Origin: Flavobacteriaceae bacterium
GTDB taxonomy: Bacteria; Bacteroidota; Bacteroidia; Flavobacteriales; Flavobacteriaceae
Assembly: GCA_947483075.1 (NCBI GenBank)
Contig: CANKLE010000006.1
Location: 62,001 to 126,000 of the forward strand
DNA length: 64,000 nucleotides
Direction of reading: 5' to 3'
In this document: in pieces, positions 26,127-35,725 of the stretch
Layout of the letters: each line of letters opens with the position of its first letter
Numbering within the stretch: position 1 is the first letter of the stretch
The notes under the pieces: model-generated
What the model was told of the DNA's origin: nothing
The model's input: only the letters and a program-made list of their open reading frames with translations
The model's database searches: none
Translations under genes and position numbers: made by a program

Positions 26127-26798
26127 TCAGCGATTACAATAGGTGATTACATCCTGGATCAGCTGCTCAACAGTTGCTTTGCCAGCGATGATTCTGTTTT
26201 TTGTTTTATTTTTTTCTAGCGCTTCTGCGGTGGTTTCGCCAATGCAAAAACACAATTCGTCATTTATTGAATTCAATTTCAAGTAACTCTCAACTGCCGA
26301 AGGGCTGAAAAAAAGAATCCCGTCGGGCTGCTGTTTTATTTTTTGTGGTGTTAGGGCAGTTTCGTATGTCTCAATTTCGTTAAATAAAATCCCGTTTTCT
26401 TTCAAGGTGTTGGGCAATTCGTCCCGACGCAAGTTTCCACAAAAAAAGGTATAACTTTCTTTGCTGTAAACAAGTGAAATAATTTCGGCCAAATCGGCGG
26501 CGTAACCTGTATAGGCAATTACGTTGAAGCCGTTTTCTGTTAAGAGACTTTTGGTTTTCATCCCCACAGCAAACACATTTTTGCTTTTTAGTTGGCCGCA
26601 ATTGGGATGTTGTAATACCGCTTGCACCGCGTTTTGAGAGGTGAAAATCAAGTTGTCAAACACTTGGTCTAATTCAAATTCCTTAGTGTTGGTTGCAATA
26701 AAATCAAAATCATCTACGGCCATATTGGCGTCGAGCAAGATTTGCTTTTGCGGGGGCAATAGCGTTTTGGTTGATAGTATGTAGGGTTTTTTTACCAC
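26127..26798 (-). CDS. hemD: Uroporphyrinogen-III synthase
   Basis: The 223-residue protein shows the loose HemD pattern: NLIFTSQNAVQAVL, VFAVGMKTKSLLTENGF and GILFFSPSAVESYLK, the two-domain signature. It closes hydroxymethylbilane to uroporphyrinogen III. The start is GTG at 26798, inside a CCACGAATGCACG dispersed repeat. The TGA stop lies inside another dispersed unit (ggctgttggc...tatcagcg, 26101-26132). Both gene ends thus border repeat DNA. It sits 12 bp after hemC. Confidence 0.88.
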   Translation of the reverse strand: MVKKPYILSTKTLLPPQKQILLDANMAVDDFDFIATNTKEFELDQVFDNLIFTSQNAVQAVLQHPNCGQLKSKNVFAVGMKTKSLLTENGFNVIAYTGYAADLAEIISLVYSKESYTFFCGNLRRDELPNTLKENGILFNEIETYETALTPQKIKQQPDGILFFSPSAVESYLKLNSINDELCFCIGETTAEALEKNKTKNRIIAGKATVEQLIQDVITYCNR

Positions 26799-26809
26799 GA
26801 ATGCACGGA

Positions 26810-27766
26810 TTATTTCTGCAACGATTTCTTGATTTCAGCCATCAATGCTGTTCCACCTTGGGCTAATAGTTCTTGTGCCAGCTCGTAGCCCAATTTTTTC
26901 CATTGGGAAACATCAACCGTTTTATGGATTTCTAATTTTTGTTGGCCATCAATCGACAATAAAACTCCCGTAAAATCAAAAGTCTCTGCGGTCTCGTTGT
27001 AGGTGGCGATGGCCCCAATGGGAGCTGTACAACCGCCTTCTAAGGTGCGTAAAAATTGACGTTCAATGTAGGTGCAAATCTCGGTTTCGATGTGGTTGAG
27101 TTGCGACAAGGCGTCTAAGATAAAGGCATCATCTGCCATTGCCAAGACAACCATGGCGCCTTGTGCAGGAGCAGGAATCATCCAATCTAAAGCCTCCCCA
27201 ATCCCTTCAAAAGTTGGGCTTTTAATCATTTTATCGCTGATAAATCCCAAACGTTCCAACCCTGCAGCCGCAAAAACAGCCCCGTTCCACTCATTGTCTG
27301 TAAGTTTTTGTAAGCGCGTATTCACATTGCCGCGCAAATCGACTACGGTGTGATTCGGGTATTTATTGAGCCACTGCGCCTGCCGACGCAAACTTCCGGT
27401 AGCAATAATAGCGTCTTGTTCTAAAAAAGTAAGACCCCCTTTGTGTGCCAAAATATCTACCACATCGGCTCGTTCTAAAACGGCGGCTTGCACAATGCCA
27501 ATAGGCAAGGCAGTAGGCACGTCTTTCATGGAATGAACCGCAATGTCTACCTGTCCGTTGAGCATTGCAATGTCTAAGGTTTTGGTGAAAATTCCGGTAA
27601 TTCCTAACTCGTAAAGGGGTTTGTCCAAGAGAATGTCGCCCTGTGATTTAACCGCGACAATTTCTGTTTTGTAGCCTAAATCGTGAAGTTGTTGTTGTAC
27701 GGTATGCGCTTGCCATAATGCCAATTCGCTGTCTCGCGTTCCTATACGTATAATTTTATCCGCCAT
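26810..27766 (-). CDS. hemC: Hydroxymethylbilane synthase (porphobilinogen deaminase)
   Basis: The 318-residue enzyme polymerises four porphobilinogens. RIGTRDSELALWQAH is the N-terminal signature, VHSMKDVPTALP holds the catalytic Asp region, and TGSLRRQAQW binds substrate. The dipyrromethane cofactor Cys is in LRTLEGGCTAPIG. It lies between hemA (30 bp) and hemD. Confidence 0.96.
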   Translation of the reverse strand: MADKIIRIGTRDSELALWQAHTVQQQLHDLGYKTEIVAVKSQGDILLDKPLYELGITGIFTKTLDIAMLNGQVDIAVHSMKDVPTALPIGIVQAAVLERADVVDILAHKGGLTFLEQDAIIATGSLRRQAQWLNKYPNHTVVDLRGNVNTRLQKLTDNEWNGAVFAAAGLERLGFISDKMIKSPTFEGIGEALDWMIPAPAQGAMVVLAMADDAFILDALSQLNHIETEICTYIERQFLRTLEGGCTAPIGAIATYNETAETFDFTGVLLSIDGQQKLEIHKTVDVSQWKKLGYELAQELLAQGGTALMAEIKKSLQK

Positions 27767-27796
27767 CTTTTGCCCGTGTAGCTGCTATGCAGTCTG

Positions 27797-29053
27797 TTAT
27801 TTTGAATCCGATTCGAGTTGAAAAATGCGTTCAATCCACTCGATGCTTTGGTCTACAGCGGTGTCGTCGTCTTTCAAGTGATTGGCAAAATGATTGGTAA
27901 TTTTTTGAATGATGCGCGCACTAATGAGCTCGGCATGATCTTCGTTAAAATTGTCCAATTTTTTGCGTTGCACGTTCAACTCCCCTTCTTTGATCGAATT
28001 CAATTTTTTCTTTAATGCGTGTATAGTTGGAGCAAATTTGCGTTGCTTGGTCCAATCTAGAAATTCGCTTTTGATTTCTTCGATAATAGCCTCGGCTGCG
28101 GGAATGTAAAGTTTTCTGTTTTCTAGTGTTTCGTCGGTCATTTGAGACAAATGATCCATATGTACCAAACGAACACCTGGCAGTTCTTGTACGTTTTCAT
28201 GTACATTTTTTGGAATCGACAAGTCCAAAATCAACAAGGGTTTTTTCAGGTTGAGAATGGCCTTGTCAATGGTAGGATTTTGCGCGCCAGTGGCCACGAC
28301 TACTACATCGGCTTTTTGCAATTCCAACTGCAAATCGGCATAATCTTTTACGATTAGATTGAGTTTTCTCGCCAATCGTTCGGCTTTGTCTTTGGTTCTG
28401 TTGATTAAGGTAATTTGCTCGTGTTTGGTGTGTTTAACCAAATTTTCGCAGGTGTGGCGGCCTATTTTCCCAGTTCCAAACAATAAGATGTTTTTTGAAC
28501 CAATGTCGGCTACATTTTTAATGATGTATTGCACGGAGGCAAACGAAACCGAAGTGGCTCCTGAGGAAATTTCGGTATCGGTTTTAATTTTTTTGCTGGC
28601 TTGAATCACGGCATTCACCAAGCGTTCTAAATAGGCGTTGGCCAAACCAATTGCTTTGCTTTCGCTAAAAGCAATTTTGAGTTGGCTGATGATTTCAAAG
28701 TCTCCCAAAATTTGGCTGTCCAATCCGGTTCCTACACGAAACATATGATTGACTGCTTCTTGATTTTTGTATACAAACGCTACTTTTTGGAAATCTTCGA
28801 CCGTGCCGTGGCTGTTTTCGCAAAGTAATTTGATGAGTTGAAAGGGGTGTTGGGCAAATCCGTAGATTTCGGTTCTGTTGCAGGTGGATGTTACAATGAG
28901 TGCCTCAATTCCTTCCTTTTTAGCTTGTAGTAAAAGTCGTTCTTTGGCTGGGGCGTCTAAACTAAATTTTCCTCTGGTTTCTGCATCTGCTTTTTTGTAG
29001 CTCAATCCTACGGCGTAAAAAGTAGTAAATTTTGTTTGGTGTACATCATCCAT
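27797..29053 (-). CDS. hemA: Glutamyl-tRNA reductase
   Basis: The 418-residue enzyme reduces Glu-tRNA to glutamate-1-semialdehyde, the first committed step of the C5 haem pathway. The active-site Cys is in VTSTCNRTEIYGF. The NADPH domain has LLFGTGKIGRHTCENL, and a C-terminal dimerisation helix follows. It is the first gene of the minus-strand hem operon. hemL, the next step, is not in the window. Confidence 0.96.
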   Translation of the reverse strand: MDDVHQTKFTTFYAVGLSYKKADAETRGKFSLDAPAKERLLLQAKKEGIEALIVTSTCNRTEIYGFAQHPFQLIKLLCENSHGTVEDFQKVAFVYKNQEAVNHMFRVGTGLDSQILGDFEIISQLKIAFSESKAIGLANAYLERLVNAVIQASKKIKTDTEISSGATSVSFASVQYIIKNVADIGSKNILLFGTGKIGRHTCENLVKHTKHEQITLINRTKDKAERLARKLNLIVKDYADLQLELQKADVVVVATGAQNPTIDKAILNLKKPLLILDLSIPKNVHENVQELPGVRLVHMDHLSQMTDETLENRKLYIPAAEAIIEEIKSEFLDWTKQRKFAPTIHALKKKLNSIKEGELNVQRKKLDNFNEDHAELISARIIQKITNHFANHLKDDDTAVDQSIEWIERIFQLESDSK

Positions 29054-29078
29054 AAATCATATCTTCAAAATGCTATGA

Positions 29079-29086
29079 CAAAATTA
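29079..29086 (-). promoter_or_regulatory. Putative -7 box of the hemA operon
   Basis: Minus-strand TAATTTTG fits TAnnTTTG, 25 bp before the hemA ATG, in the 228-bp gap shared with the divergent regulator gene. Confidence 0.5.
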
Positions 29087-29180
29087 GGGCTAGCCTTTTG
29101 ATAAAAACAACGCTCAAAGTACTTTTTAGAACGCTGTGGGAAATTTTCTACACAATTGAACAATAGCTCGCATTTTCTTT

Positions 29181-29188
29181 TAAATTTG
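29181..29188 (+). promoter_or_regulatory. Putative -7 box of araC-hemH-hemJ
   Basis: TAAATTTG fits TAnnTTTG, about 93 bp before the regulator ATG. It is the only match to that form I found in the gap on this strand. Confidence 0.4.
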
Positions 29189-29281
29189 CAAGCAAATAAG
29201 GCTGTTTCGGGTAGGTTATATAGAACAACTCTAAATAAAAGAACGAATCAAGGTTTTGTGCTTTAAAAAAAATATATCGCT

Positions 29282-30157
29282 ATGGGTTCACAAGAAGTAA
29301 TTGCCATCGAAAATGATTTTACCCTCATCCGATTCCAAAACGATACCGAAGAGGTTTTTCATGTAGTGCGCGAAATTAAACAGGGCTTAATCCAATTTCA
29401 TTTTGGCATCAAAGGGAAAGCCAAATTCATCTTCAACAACGGCAATTATGCGTTAAATTTAAAAGAAGAAAAAGCGCTGCTATTGTACAATCCGCAAAGA
29501 GAACTGCCGTTACATTTAGAAATCGCACCTGCATCTTGGGTGATTTCTGTGATTATCTCCATTAAAAAATTTCACGCCTTGTTCTCAAACGAGGCCGATT
29601 ACATTCCTTTTTTGAGTGAAGACAACAAAGACAGAAAATACTATACCGAAAGTGACATCAGTCCCTCAATGGCAATCGTATTGAGCCAGTTGTTTCATTA
29701 TAATTTAAATCCCTCAATCAAAAGTTTGTATTACAAAGGCAAGGGCTACGAGCTGTTGAGTTTGTATTTTAACCGCACCGAAGATCCCAATGCCGAGCAA
29801 TGTCCGTTTTTGGTTGACGAAGAAAACGTACTTAAAATTCGCAAGGCCAAAGAAATTGTCTTGGCTAATTTGGCCGAGCCACCCGGATTACAAGAACTGG
29901 CTGATCAAATAGGCTTGAATTTAAAAAAACTTAAAATGGGTTTCAAACAAATTTATGGCGACACGGTCTATGGCTTTTTGTTTGATTACAAAATGGATTA
30001 TGCCCGCCGATTATTAGATTCGGGTTCGTATAATGTAAACGAAGTGGGCCTAAAAATAGGCTACAGCACAGGCAGTCATTTTATTGCCGCCTTCAAGAAA
30101 AAATTTGGCACTACGCCCAAAAAATATTTAATGTCTATTAACGTTAACGTGCAGTAA
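29282..30157 (+). CDS. AraC family transcriptional regulator
   Basis: The 291-residue protein has an N-terminal sensing domain of unknown ligand (to about residue 185) and a C-terminal double helix-turn-helix. The second domain shows LQELADQIGLNLKKLKMGFK and then VNEVGLKIGYSTGSHFIAAF with FGTTPKKYL. It lies between divergent hemA and hemH, so it probably controls haem genes. Regulation by iron or haem is only inferred. Confidence 0.9.
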   Translation: MGSQEVIAIENDFTLIRFQNDTEEVFHVVREIKQGLIQFHFGIKGKAKFIFNNGNYALNLKEEKALLLYNPQRELPLHLEIAPASWVISVIISIKKFHALFSNEADYIPFLSEDNKDRKYYTESDISPSMAIVLSQLFHYNLNPSIKSLYYKGKGYELLSLYFNRTEDPNAEQCPFLVDEENVLKIRKAKEIVLANLAEPPGLQELADQIGLNLKKLKMGFKQIYGDTVYGFLFDYKMDYARRLLDSGSYNVNEVGLKIGYSTGSHFIAAFKKKFGTTPKKYLMSINVNVQ

Positions 30158-30187
30158 TGCATCAATTATAAAAATTATTCTACACAC

Positions 30188-31201
30188 ATGAAAGGAGTAT
30201 TATTAGTTAATTTGGGTTCGCCCGAAAGCCCCACCGCCAAGGATGTAAAGCCGTATTTGGATGAGTTTTTAATGGATAAATACGTGATTGACGTGCCGTA
30301 TTTGTTGCGTGCTTTGTTGGTGCGCGGCATTATTTTGAACACCCGTCCCAAAAAATCTGCCGAAGCCTATGCCCGCATTTGGACCGATCAAGGATCCCCG
30401 CTGATTGTGATTTCCAAAAAAATGCACCAAAAAGTAGCCTCCAAAGTTGATATTCCTGTGGCCTTAGCCATGCGTTACGGCACCATCACCATCAAAAAAG
30501 GTTTGCAAGAACTGAAAGATAAAGGCGTAACCGAAGTGATGCTTTTTCCGCTGTATCCGCAACACGCCATGGCGTCTACCACTACTATTTTGGTATTGGC
30601 CGAAGAATTACGCAAGGAATATTTTCCTGAAATGACCTTTACCATCGTTCCGGCCTTTTACAACAAACCCGATTACATTCAGGCCTTGGCCACTTCCATT
30701 CAAAACCACTTAAAAGGTTTTGAATACGACCACTTGTTGTTTTCCTACCACGGTATTCCTAAACGACACATTCGCAAAACCGACGTGACTAAATCCCATT
30801 GTAAAATGGACCGTACGTGTTGCGCTACGCCTTCGCCGGCGCACGAATTTTGTTACAGCCACCAATGTTATGAGACCACCAAACAGGTAGTGAAATTATT
30901 GGGTATCCCCGAAGGCAAATACAGCCAAACCTTTCAGTCGCGCTTGGCCGGTGACAAATGGCTCACGCCCTATACCGATGTCGAAATCAACAAAATGCCC
31001 GAACAAGGCATCACCAAATTGGCGGTAGTCACCCCCGCTTTTGTGAGCGATTGCTTGGAGACCTTAGAAGAAATTGCCATGGAGGCCAACGAACAATTTT
31101 TGCACCACGGTGGCGAAGAATTCATGGCCGTTCCTTGCCTCAACGACGAAGAAGAGTGGTGCCAAGTAGTGGCCAATTGGATCACCGATTGGGCCAAATA
31201 G
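30188..31201 (+). CDS. hemH: Ferrochelatase
   Basis: The 337-residue enzyme inserts Fe(II) into the porphyrin. GVLLVNLGSPESPTAKDVKP is the family start, LFPLYPQHAMASTTT and FSYHGIPKRHIRKTD carry the active-site His, and VVTPAFVSDCLETLEEI is the late signature. The stretch HCKMDRTCC...FCYSHQC after the active site has five cysteines and two nearby histidines. Some ferrochelatases hold a [2Fe-2S] cluster, so these may be ligands, but I cannot align them here. Confidence 0.95.
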   Translation: MKGVLLVNLGSPESPTAKDVKPYLDEFLMDKYVIDVPYLLRALLVRGIILNTRPKKSAEAYARIWTDQGSPLIVISKKMHQKVASKVDIPVALAMRYGTITIKKGLQELKDKGVTEVMLFPLYPQHAMASTTTILVLAEELRKEYFPEMTFTIVPAFYNKPDYIQALATSIQNHLKGFEYDHLLFSYHGIPKRHIRKTDVTKSHCKMDRTCCATPSPAHEFCYSHQCYETTKQVVKLLGIPEGKYSQTFQSRLAGDKWLTPYTDVEINKMPEQGITKLAVVTPAFVSDCLETLEEIAMEANEQFLHHGGEEFMAVPCLNDEEEWCQVVANWITDWAK

Positions 31202-31220
31202 CAAAATAAACCTGACTCGA

Positions 31221-31238
31221 GTCCCGAAACTTCGGGAC
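31221..31238. repeat. GTCCCGAA-AC-TTCGGGAC palindrome between hemH and hemJ
   Basis: Perfect 8-bp inverted repeat with a 2-base centre. It is a member of the GTCCCGA/TCGGGA family and is followed by cctgaaacttgaaacctgaaac direct repeats. It could also act as a weak terminator or processing site. Confidence 0.75.
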
Positions 31239-31295
31239 GAACAGATGGAGCATAGCGAAATAAACCTGAAACTTGAAACCTGAAACAACATCAAC

Positions 31296-31847
31296 ATGGA
31301 ACTCTACAACTACCTCAAATCATTACACCTCATCTTTGTCATCACCTGGTTTGCGGGCTTGTTTTATATTGTTCGCTTGTTTGTTTATCACGCCGAAGCC
31401 CAAGATAAGCCAGCTCCCGAACGCGAAATCTTGAGTAAACAATACCAACTCATGGAATTTCGGCTGTGGTACATCATTACGTGGCCAAGCGCCATTTTGG
31501 CCAGTATTTTTGCCTATTGGATGTTGTTTTTTACCGATTTAGGAAAAGCTTGGCTCACACAACCTTGGATGCACGTCAAATTGGGATTTGTGGTTTTGCT
31601 TTATCTCTATCACTTTATATGTCACCGGTATTACCTGCAATTGCAGCGAGGAGAAGTGAAGTTCAGCTCTAACTTTATGCGTCTGTGGAACGAAGGCGCC
31701 ACAATTATTTTATTTGCCGTGGTATTTTTGGTGATCCTCAAAAACGCAGTCAACTGGATCTATGGCGTAGTTGGCATCATTTTATTCTCGGTACTCATCA
31801 TGCTGGGTTTCCAGTTTTACAAAAAAATTAGACAACGAAATTCCTAG
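31296..31847 (+). CDS. hemJ: Protoporphyrinogen IX oxidase HemJ
   Basis: The 183-residue membrane protein has four or five helices. It begins with LYNYLKSLHLIFVITWFAGL, whose His is a haem ligand in HemJ. LWYIITWPSAILA and WMHVKLGFVVLLYLYHFIC hold further conserved residues. HemJ performs the penultimate step, protoporphyrinogen IX to protoporphyrin IX. It lies right after hemH, which fits. Confidence 0.9.
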   Translation: MELYNYLKSLHLIFVITWFAGLFYIVRLFVYHAEAQDKPAPEREILSKQYQLMEFRLWYIITWPSAILASIFAYWMLFFTDLGKAWLTQPWMHVKLGFVVLLYLYHFICHRYYLQLQRGEVKFSSNFMRLWNEGATIILFAVVFLVILKNAVNWIYGVVGIILFSVLIMLGFQFYKKIRQRNS

Positions 31848-31854
31848 GATAGCT

Positions 31855-33327
31855 ATGGCTGGATTCTTTAAACTGGAGCGCGTTTCTTTGCAGTTGCGGA
31901 TTTTTTTATCCATGATTGTATTGATTTTGATTGCCTCTATTTTAATGGCTTCCATCTCGATCATTCAGTTTAAAAACGAAGCCAAAGATTACCACCAAGA
32001 GCGGTTGGAACGCAAAGAATCGGCCATCAAAGAACACATTAATTACGTGTTGGCCAATACCAAATATGCCTTAACTACCGGCAATCTTCGGTATATTTTT
32101 AAGGACAAGATACACGAGTTGGCCCAAATTCACAACCTCGAAATCAACATCTACAGCCTGAACGGCAAATTACTCAAATCGTCAAAAGCCTCTTTTTCTG
32201 TAGACAAAGATGCGCCGCCCATTCCCAAATACATCATCAAACTGGTGCAGTCTTCGATAGACAAACGCTACGTAGACATCAAAAATATCAACGGGGTAAA
32301 AAACAGGTCGTCCTACAGTCAAATTAAAGACGCCAAATTTAAACCCTTGGGCATTTTGAACATTCCGTATGTAGAAGACGATGGTTTTTATGAGCGCGAA
32401 CTGCAAAATTTTCTCATCAAATTGGGCCAAGTCTATGCCTTAATGTTGGTGATTGCGTTTGGATTGGCTTATTTTTTATCGACCTATATTACCCAATCCT
32501 TAAAAACGATTTCGGACAAATTGAGCGAAACCAGTCTTACCCAAAAGAACGAGAAAATTGTCTTGGAGGCCAACAGCAAAGAAATCAATTTACTGATTCG
32601 GGCCTACAACGGCATGGTCGACGAACTGGAAGAAAGTGCGGTAAAACTAGCCCAAAGCGAACGAGAAGATGCCTGGCGCGAAATGGCCAAACAGGTGGCC
32701 CATGAAATCAAAAATCCGCTTACGCCCATGCGCCTCACCGTGCAAAGTTTTCAGCGCAAATTTGATCCGAATGATCCCGAACTGCGCCAAAAAGTGCGCG
32801 ATTATTCCGAAACCTTGATTCAGCAAATTGACACCATGAGTGCGGTGGCTTCGGCTTTCTCCAACTTTGCCTCGATGCCGGCCCAACAAAACGAAACCTT
32901 GAACGTGGTAGAAGTAGTCGAATTGGCCTTGGATATTTTTAACGAAGAATACCTGCATTTCAAGAGCGAAGAAAAAGAAATTATTGCCAAAATTGACCGT
33001 ACCCAGCTCATTCGAATCTTAACCAATTTGGTAAAAAATGCCATCCAGTCAATCCCAGAAATTCAAAAAGAAAAAGGGGTAGTCGTTACGGTAACCCGCA
33101 GAGGAACAGATGTTGAAATTACCGTAGCCGACAACGGGGTGGGCATCGAAGAGCAAAATAGCCCCTATATTTTTGAGCCCAAGTTTACTACAAAAAGCAG
33201 CGGAATGGGATTAGGGCTAGGAATTATTAAAAACATCATTGAAAATTACAAAGGAACGATTACTTTTGCCACCGAAATCGGCAAAGGGACGTGCTTTACT
33301 GTTACTCTGCCGATTCTAAATTCCTAA
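31855..33327 (+). CDS. Sensor histidine kinase, NtrY-like, without adjacent response regulator
   Basis: The 490-residue protein has two membrane segments (about residues 17-38 and 191-212) around a periplasmic sensor region, then HAMP. The phospho-acceptor motif is MAKQVAHEIKNPLTPMRLTV (His in HEIKNP). The ATPase domain has NLVKNAIQS (N box), DNGVGI (G1) and GMGLGLGIIKNII (G2). I chose the ATG at 31855, eight bases after the hemJ stop. No response regulator is nearby. Confidence 0.92.
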   Translation: MAGFFKLERVSLQLRIFLSMIVLILIASILMASISIIQFKNEAKDYHQERLERKESAIKEHINYVLANTKYALTTGNLRYIFKDKIHELAQIHNLEINIYSLNGKLLKSSKASFSVDKDAPPIPKYIIKLVQSSIDKRYVDIKNINGVKNRSSYSQIKDAKFKPLGILNIPYVEDDGFYERELQNFLIKLGQVYALMLVIAFGLAYFLSTYITQSLKTISDKLSETSLTQKNEKIVLEANSKEINLLIRAYNGMVDELEESAVKLAQSEREDAWREMAKQVAHEIKNPLTPMRLTVQSFQRKFDPNDPELRQKVRDYSETLIQQIDTMSAVASAFSNFASMPAQQNETLNVVEVVELALDIFNEEYLHFKSEEKEIIAKIDRTQLIRILTNLVKNAIQSIPEIQKEKGVVVTVTRRGTDVEITVADNGVGIEEQNSPYIFEPKFTTKSSGMGLGLGIIKNIIENYKGTITFATEIGKGTCFTVTLPILNS

Positions 33328-33336
33328 TTTCTCTCT

Positions 33337-34119
33337 ATGTTGTACGAAAACATCTTAGTTTCCCAAACCGCTGCGATAGCCGTAGTAACGATTAATCGTC
33401 CCACCAAATTGAATGCGCTCAACAAAGCAACCTTACACGAATTGCACGAAGCATTCAAGGCATTAGCTGCCAATAAAACGGTGCGCGTTATCATTCTTAC
33501 GGGGTCAGGCGAAAAAGCATTTGTAGCCGGTGCCGACATCTCAGAATTTGCTGATTTTTCGGTAGAACAAGGACGCGAATTAGCGGCACAAGGACAAGAA
33601 ATGGTCTTTGACTTTATTCAAAATTTAACCACGCCCGTGATCGCTGCTATTAATGGCTTTGCTTTAGGAGGCGGATTGGAGTTGGCCATGGCCTGTCATT
33701 TTAGAATTGCTTCAGACAACGCCAAAATGGGCTTGCCAGAAGTAAGCTTGGGGGTGATTCCGGGCTATGGAGGCACGCAACGATTACCCCAATTGGTAGG
33801 CAAAGGCCGTGCCATAGAAATGATGCTTACCGCCAATATGCTCACAGGCCAAGAAGCACTTGCTTGTGGTTTAGTAAACCACGTGGTTCCTGTAGATCAA
33901 TTGTTGGCGCTTGCCCAATCGTTGGCTGAAAAAATCGCCAAAAATTCTCCGGTTGCCATTGGCCATGCCATACAAGCGGTGAATGCAAATTTTGACAAGG
34001 AGAAAAACGGATATACAGCCGAAATAGAAGCATTTGGCGACTGCTTTGGCACCGCCGACTTCAAAGAAGGCACCACCGCCTTTTTAGAAAAAAGAAAACC
34101 TGATTTTCAGGGAAATTAA
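33337..34119 (+). CDS. Enoyl-CoA hydratase/isomerase (crotonase) family protein
   Basis: The 260-residue protein matches crotonases of fatty-acid oxidation. GSGEKAFVAGADISEFA and NGFALGGGLELAMACHFRIA form the oxyanion hole, and LPEVSLGVIPGYGGTQRLPQLVG carries the second catalytic Glu region. It should hydrate 2-enoyl-CoA. The start lies nine bases after the kinase stop, so the two are co-transcribed. Confidence 0.93.
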   Translation: MLYENILVSQTAAIAVVTINRPTKLNALNKATLHELHEAFKALAANKTVRVIILTGSGEKAFVAGADISEFADFSVEQGRELAAQGQEMVFDFIQNLTTPVIAAINGFALGGGLELAMACHFRIASDNAKMGLPEVSLGVIPGYGGTQRLPQLVGKGRAIEMMLTANMLTGQEALACGLVNHVVPVDQLLALAQSLAEKIAKNSPVAIGHAIQAVNANFDKEKNGYTAEIEAFGDCFGTADFKEGTTAFLEKRKPDFQGN

Positions 34120-34150
34120 ACACTATTTATAATTATTCAAACCCTTTTTC

Positions 34151-35707
34151 ATGAAACACATTTTTAAAAGCATTGCAATGGCTTTGCTCCTTAGCGCTTC
34201 ATGCGTTCACGCACAACAGATTCCATTCCAACTTAAAATCAGCGATGTTTTTAAAGACGAATACAAACGTTCGACTATTGTATTGGTCGAAGACGACAGC
34301 AAAGGCGGAGTTGTCATTGTGAGATCCTACCAAGGCGGAATTTTTTCTGGCGGAATAGGCTATTATATTGAGCATTATGATGCCAATATGAAACTCATTA
34401 AAGAATACGAATACGAAATGAAATACTCGGATGTCGAAAAACAAAGTTCGGTATTGGGCGTAATTATGGACGGCGAGAAAGTAAACATCGTAGAGTTTTT
34501 ATACAACCGCGATGCCAAGTCATACATTTGTTCGTCTATCAACGCCAACATCAACGATTTTAAATTCACCAAAAAAGAATTATTTCGTCTAAAAAGCGAA
34601 GAGATTAAACAATTTAGCTTGTTCTCTGGAAGCGGTTTTGACAACGATTGGGGTGCTTCAATGATTATCAACGAAGACCGCAATGCGTTTGCGATTACGG
34701 TTGACATCAAAGACAAAGATGCCGAAACACACAAGTTGTATTTGTATGACAACAAATTGAATCAAAAATTTGAACACACCTTTAAACGGGACATCAAAGA
34801 CAAAAAATTCCGTTTCGAAAACATTGACGTATCCAAAGACGGAAACACCTTGTATTTATTAGGGAAAGTATACACTGACGAAAAGAAAAAGAAAAAAGAA
34901 GGCGGTCGTTACCAATATGAGTTGACGCGCATCACCAAAGATTCGGAGAAAACACAAGTATTTGACACCAACGATAACTTTGCCGCTTCCTTAAAAACCA
35001 TCATTTTCCAAGATCGCTTAGCCTGCATCGGATTTTATTCGGCACGCAACGACAACCGATTTAAAGGGATTTCTTACTTTGAATTGGATCCTGTGAGTTT
35101 AGAAATCAAAAAGTCTAAATTCAATCCGTTTACTGAGCAATTCATGATTGACAAATACGGAAAAGACAAAGACAAAGAGTTGAAAAACTTGTCGTTCCGT
35201 AGAATTTTGATCACAGCTTCTAACGAAATTGTCTTCAATGCCGAAGAGTTTTACATCACTACGCAATACGTTTCTAACGGAAATGGCGGTGGAACTACCC
35301 AAACCATCTACCACTATGACGACATTGTGAGCGCCAAAATTAACCCAACGGGCGATATTGCTTGGGCGCGTAACATCAACAAAAGACAAGCCACATCAGG
35401 CGACAGCTCTTACATCTCTTATACTTCGACTGTAAAAGGCGACGATACCTATTTCTTCATCAACACCGGAGAAAAAGTAAAAAAATTGAGTAACGACCGT
35501 ATTCAGTTTGGACAAACCAGCACCAAACGTTCCAATTTGAACATCATTCGCATCAAGCCAAATGGGGATTTTGATTACCAAGAAATCTTGGACGACAAAG
35601 ATTCCGAAGTGCCTTTTATGGTGTCTGATGGCGCTTTAACGAAAGACGCCGTATTTTTCATCGGCCGTAAAGGAAAGAAAAAACAGTTGTTGCGTGTGAG
35701 CTTGTAA
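34151..35707 (+). CDS. Exported protein of unknown function
   Basis: I do not recognise this 518-residue protein. It has a signal peptide (SIAMALLLSASCVHAQQ). The remainder is rich in Lys, Asp and beta-strand-like repeats such as LYLYDNKLNQKF and DGNTLYLLGKVY, consistent with a beta-propeller-like periplasmic or outer-membrane protein. No lipobox is seen, because the Cys is not in LxxC context at the cleavage site. It lies 31 bp after the crotonase gene and ends at a strong terminator. Confidence 0.7.
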   Translation: MKHIFKSIAMALLLSASCVHAQQIPFQLKISDVFKDEYKRSTIVLVEDDSKGGVVIVRSYQGGIFSGGIGYYIEHYDANMKLIKEYEYEMKYSDVEKQSSVLGVIMDGEKVNIVEFLYNRDAKSYICSSINANINDFKFTKKELFRLKSEEIKQFSLFSGSGFDNDWGASMIINEDRNAFAITVDIKDKDAETHKLYLYDNKLNQKFEHTFKRDIKDKKFRFENIDVSKDGNTLYLLGKVYTDEKKKKKEGGRYQYELTRITKDSEKTQVFDTNDNFAASLKTIIFQDRLACIGFYSARNDNRFKGISYFELDPVSLEIKKSKFNPFTEQFMIDKYGKDKDKELKNLSFRRILITASNEIVFNAEEFYITTQYVSNGNGGGTTQTIYHYDDIVSAKINPTGDIAWARNINKRQATSGDSSYISYTSTVKGDDTYFFINTGEKVKKLSNDRIQFGQTSTKRSNLNIIRIKPNGDFDYQEILDDKDSEVPFMVSDGALTKDAVFFIGRKGKKKQLLRVSL

Positions 35708-35725
35708 GCGCAAGCATAACTAAAT

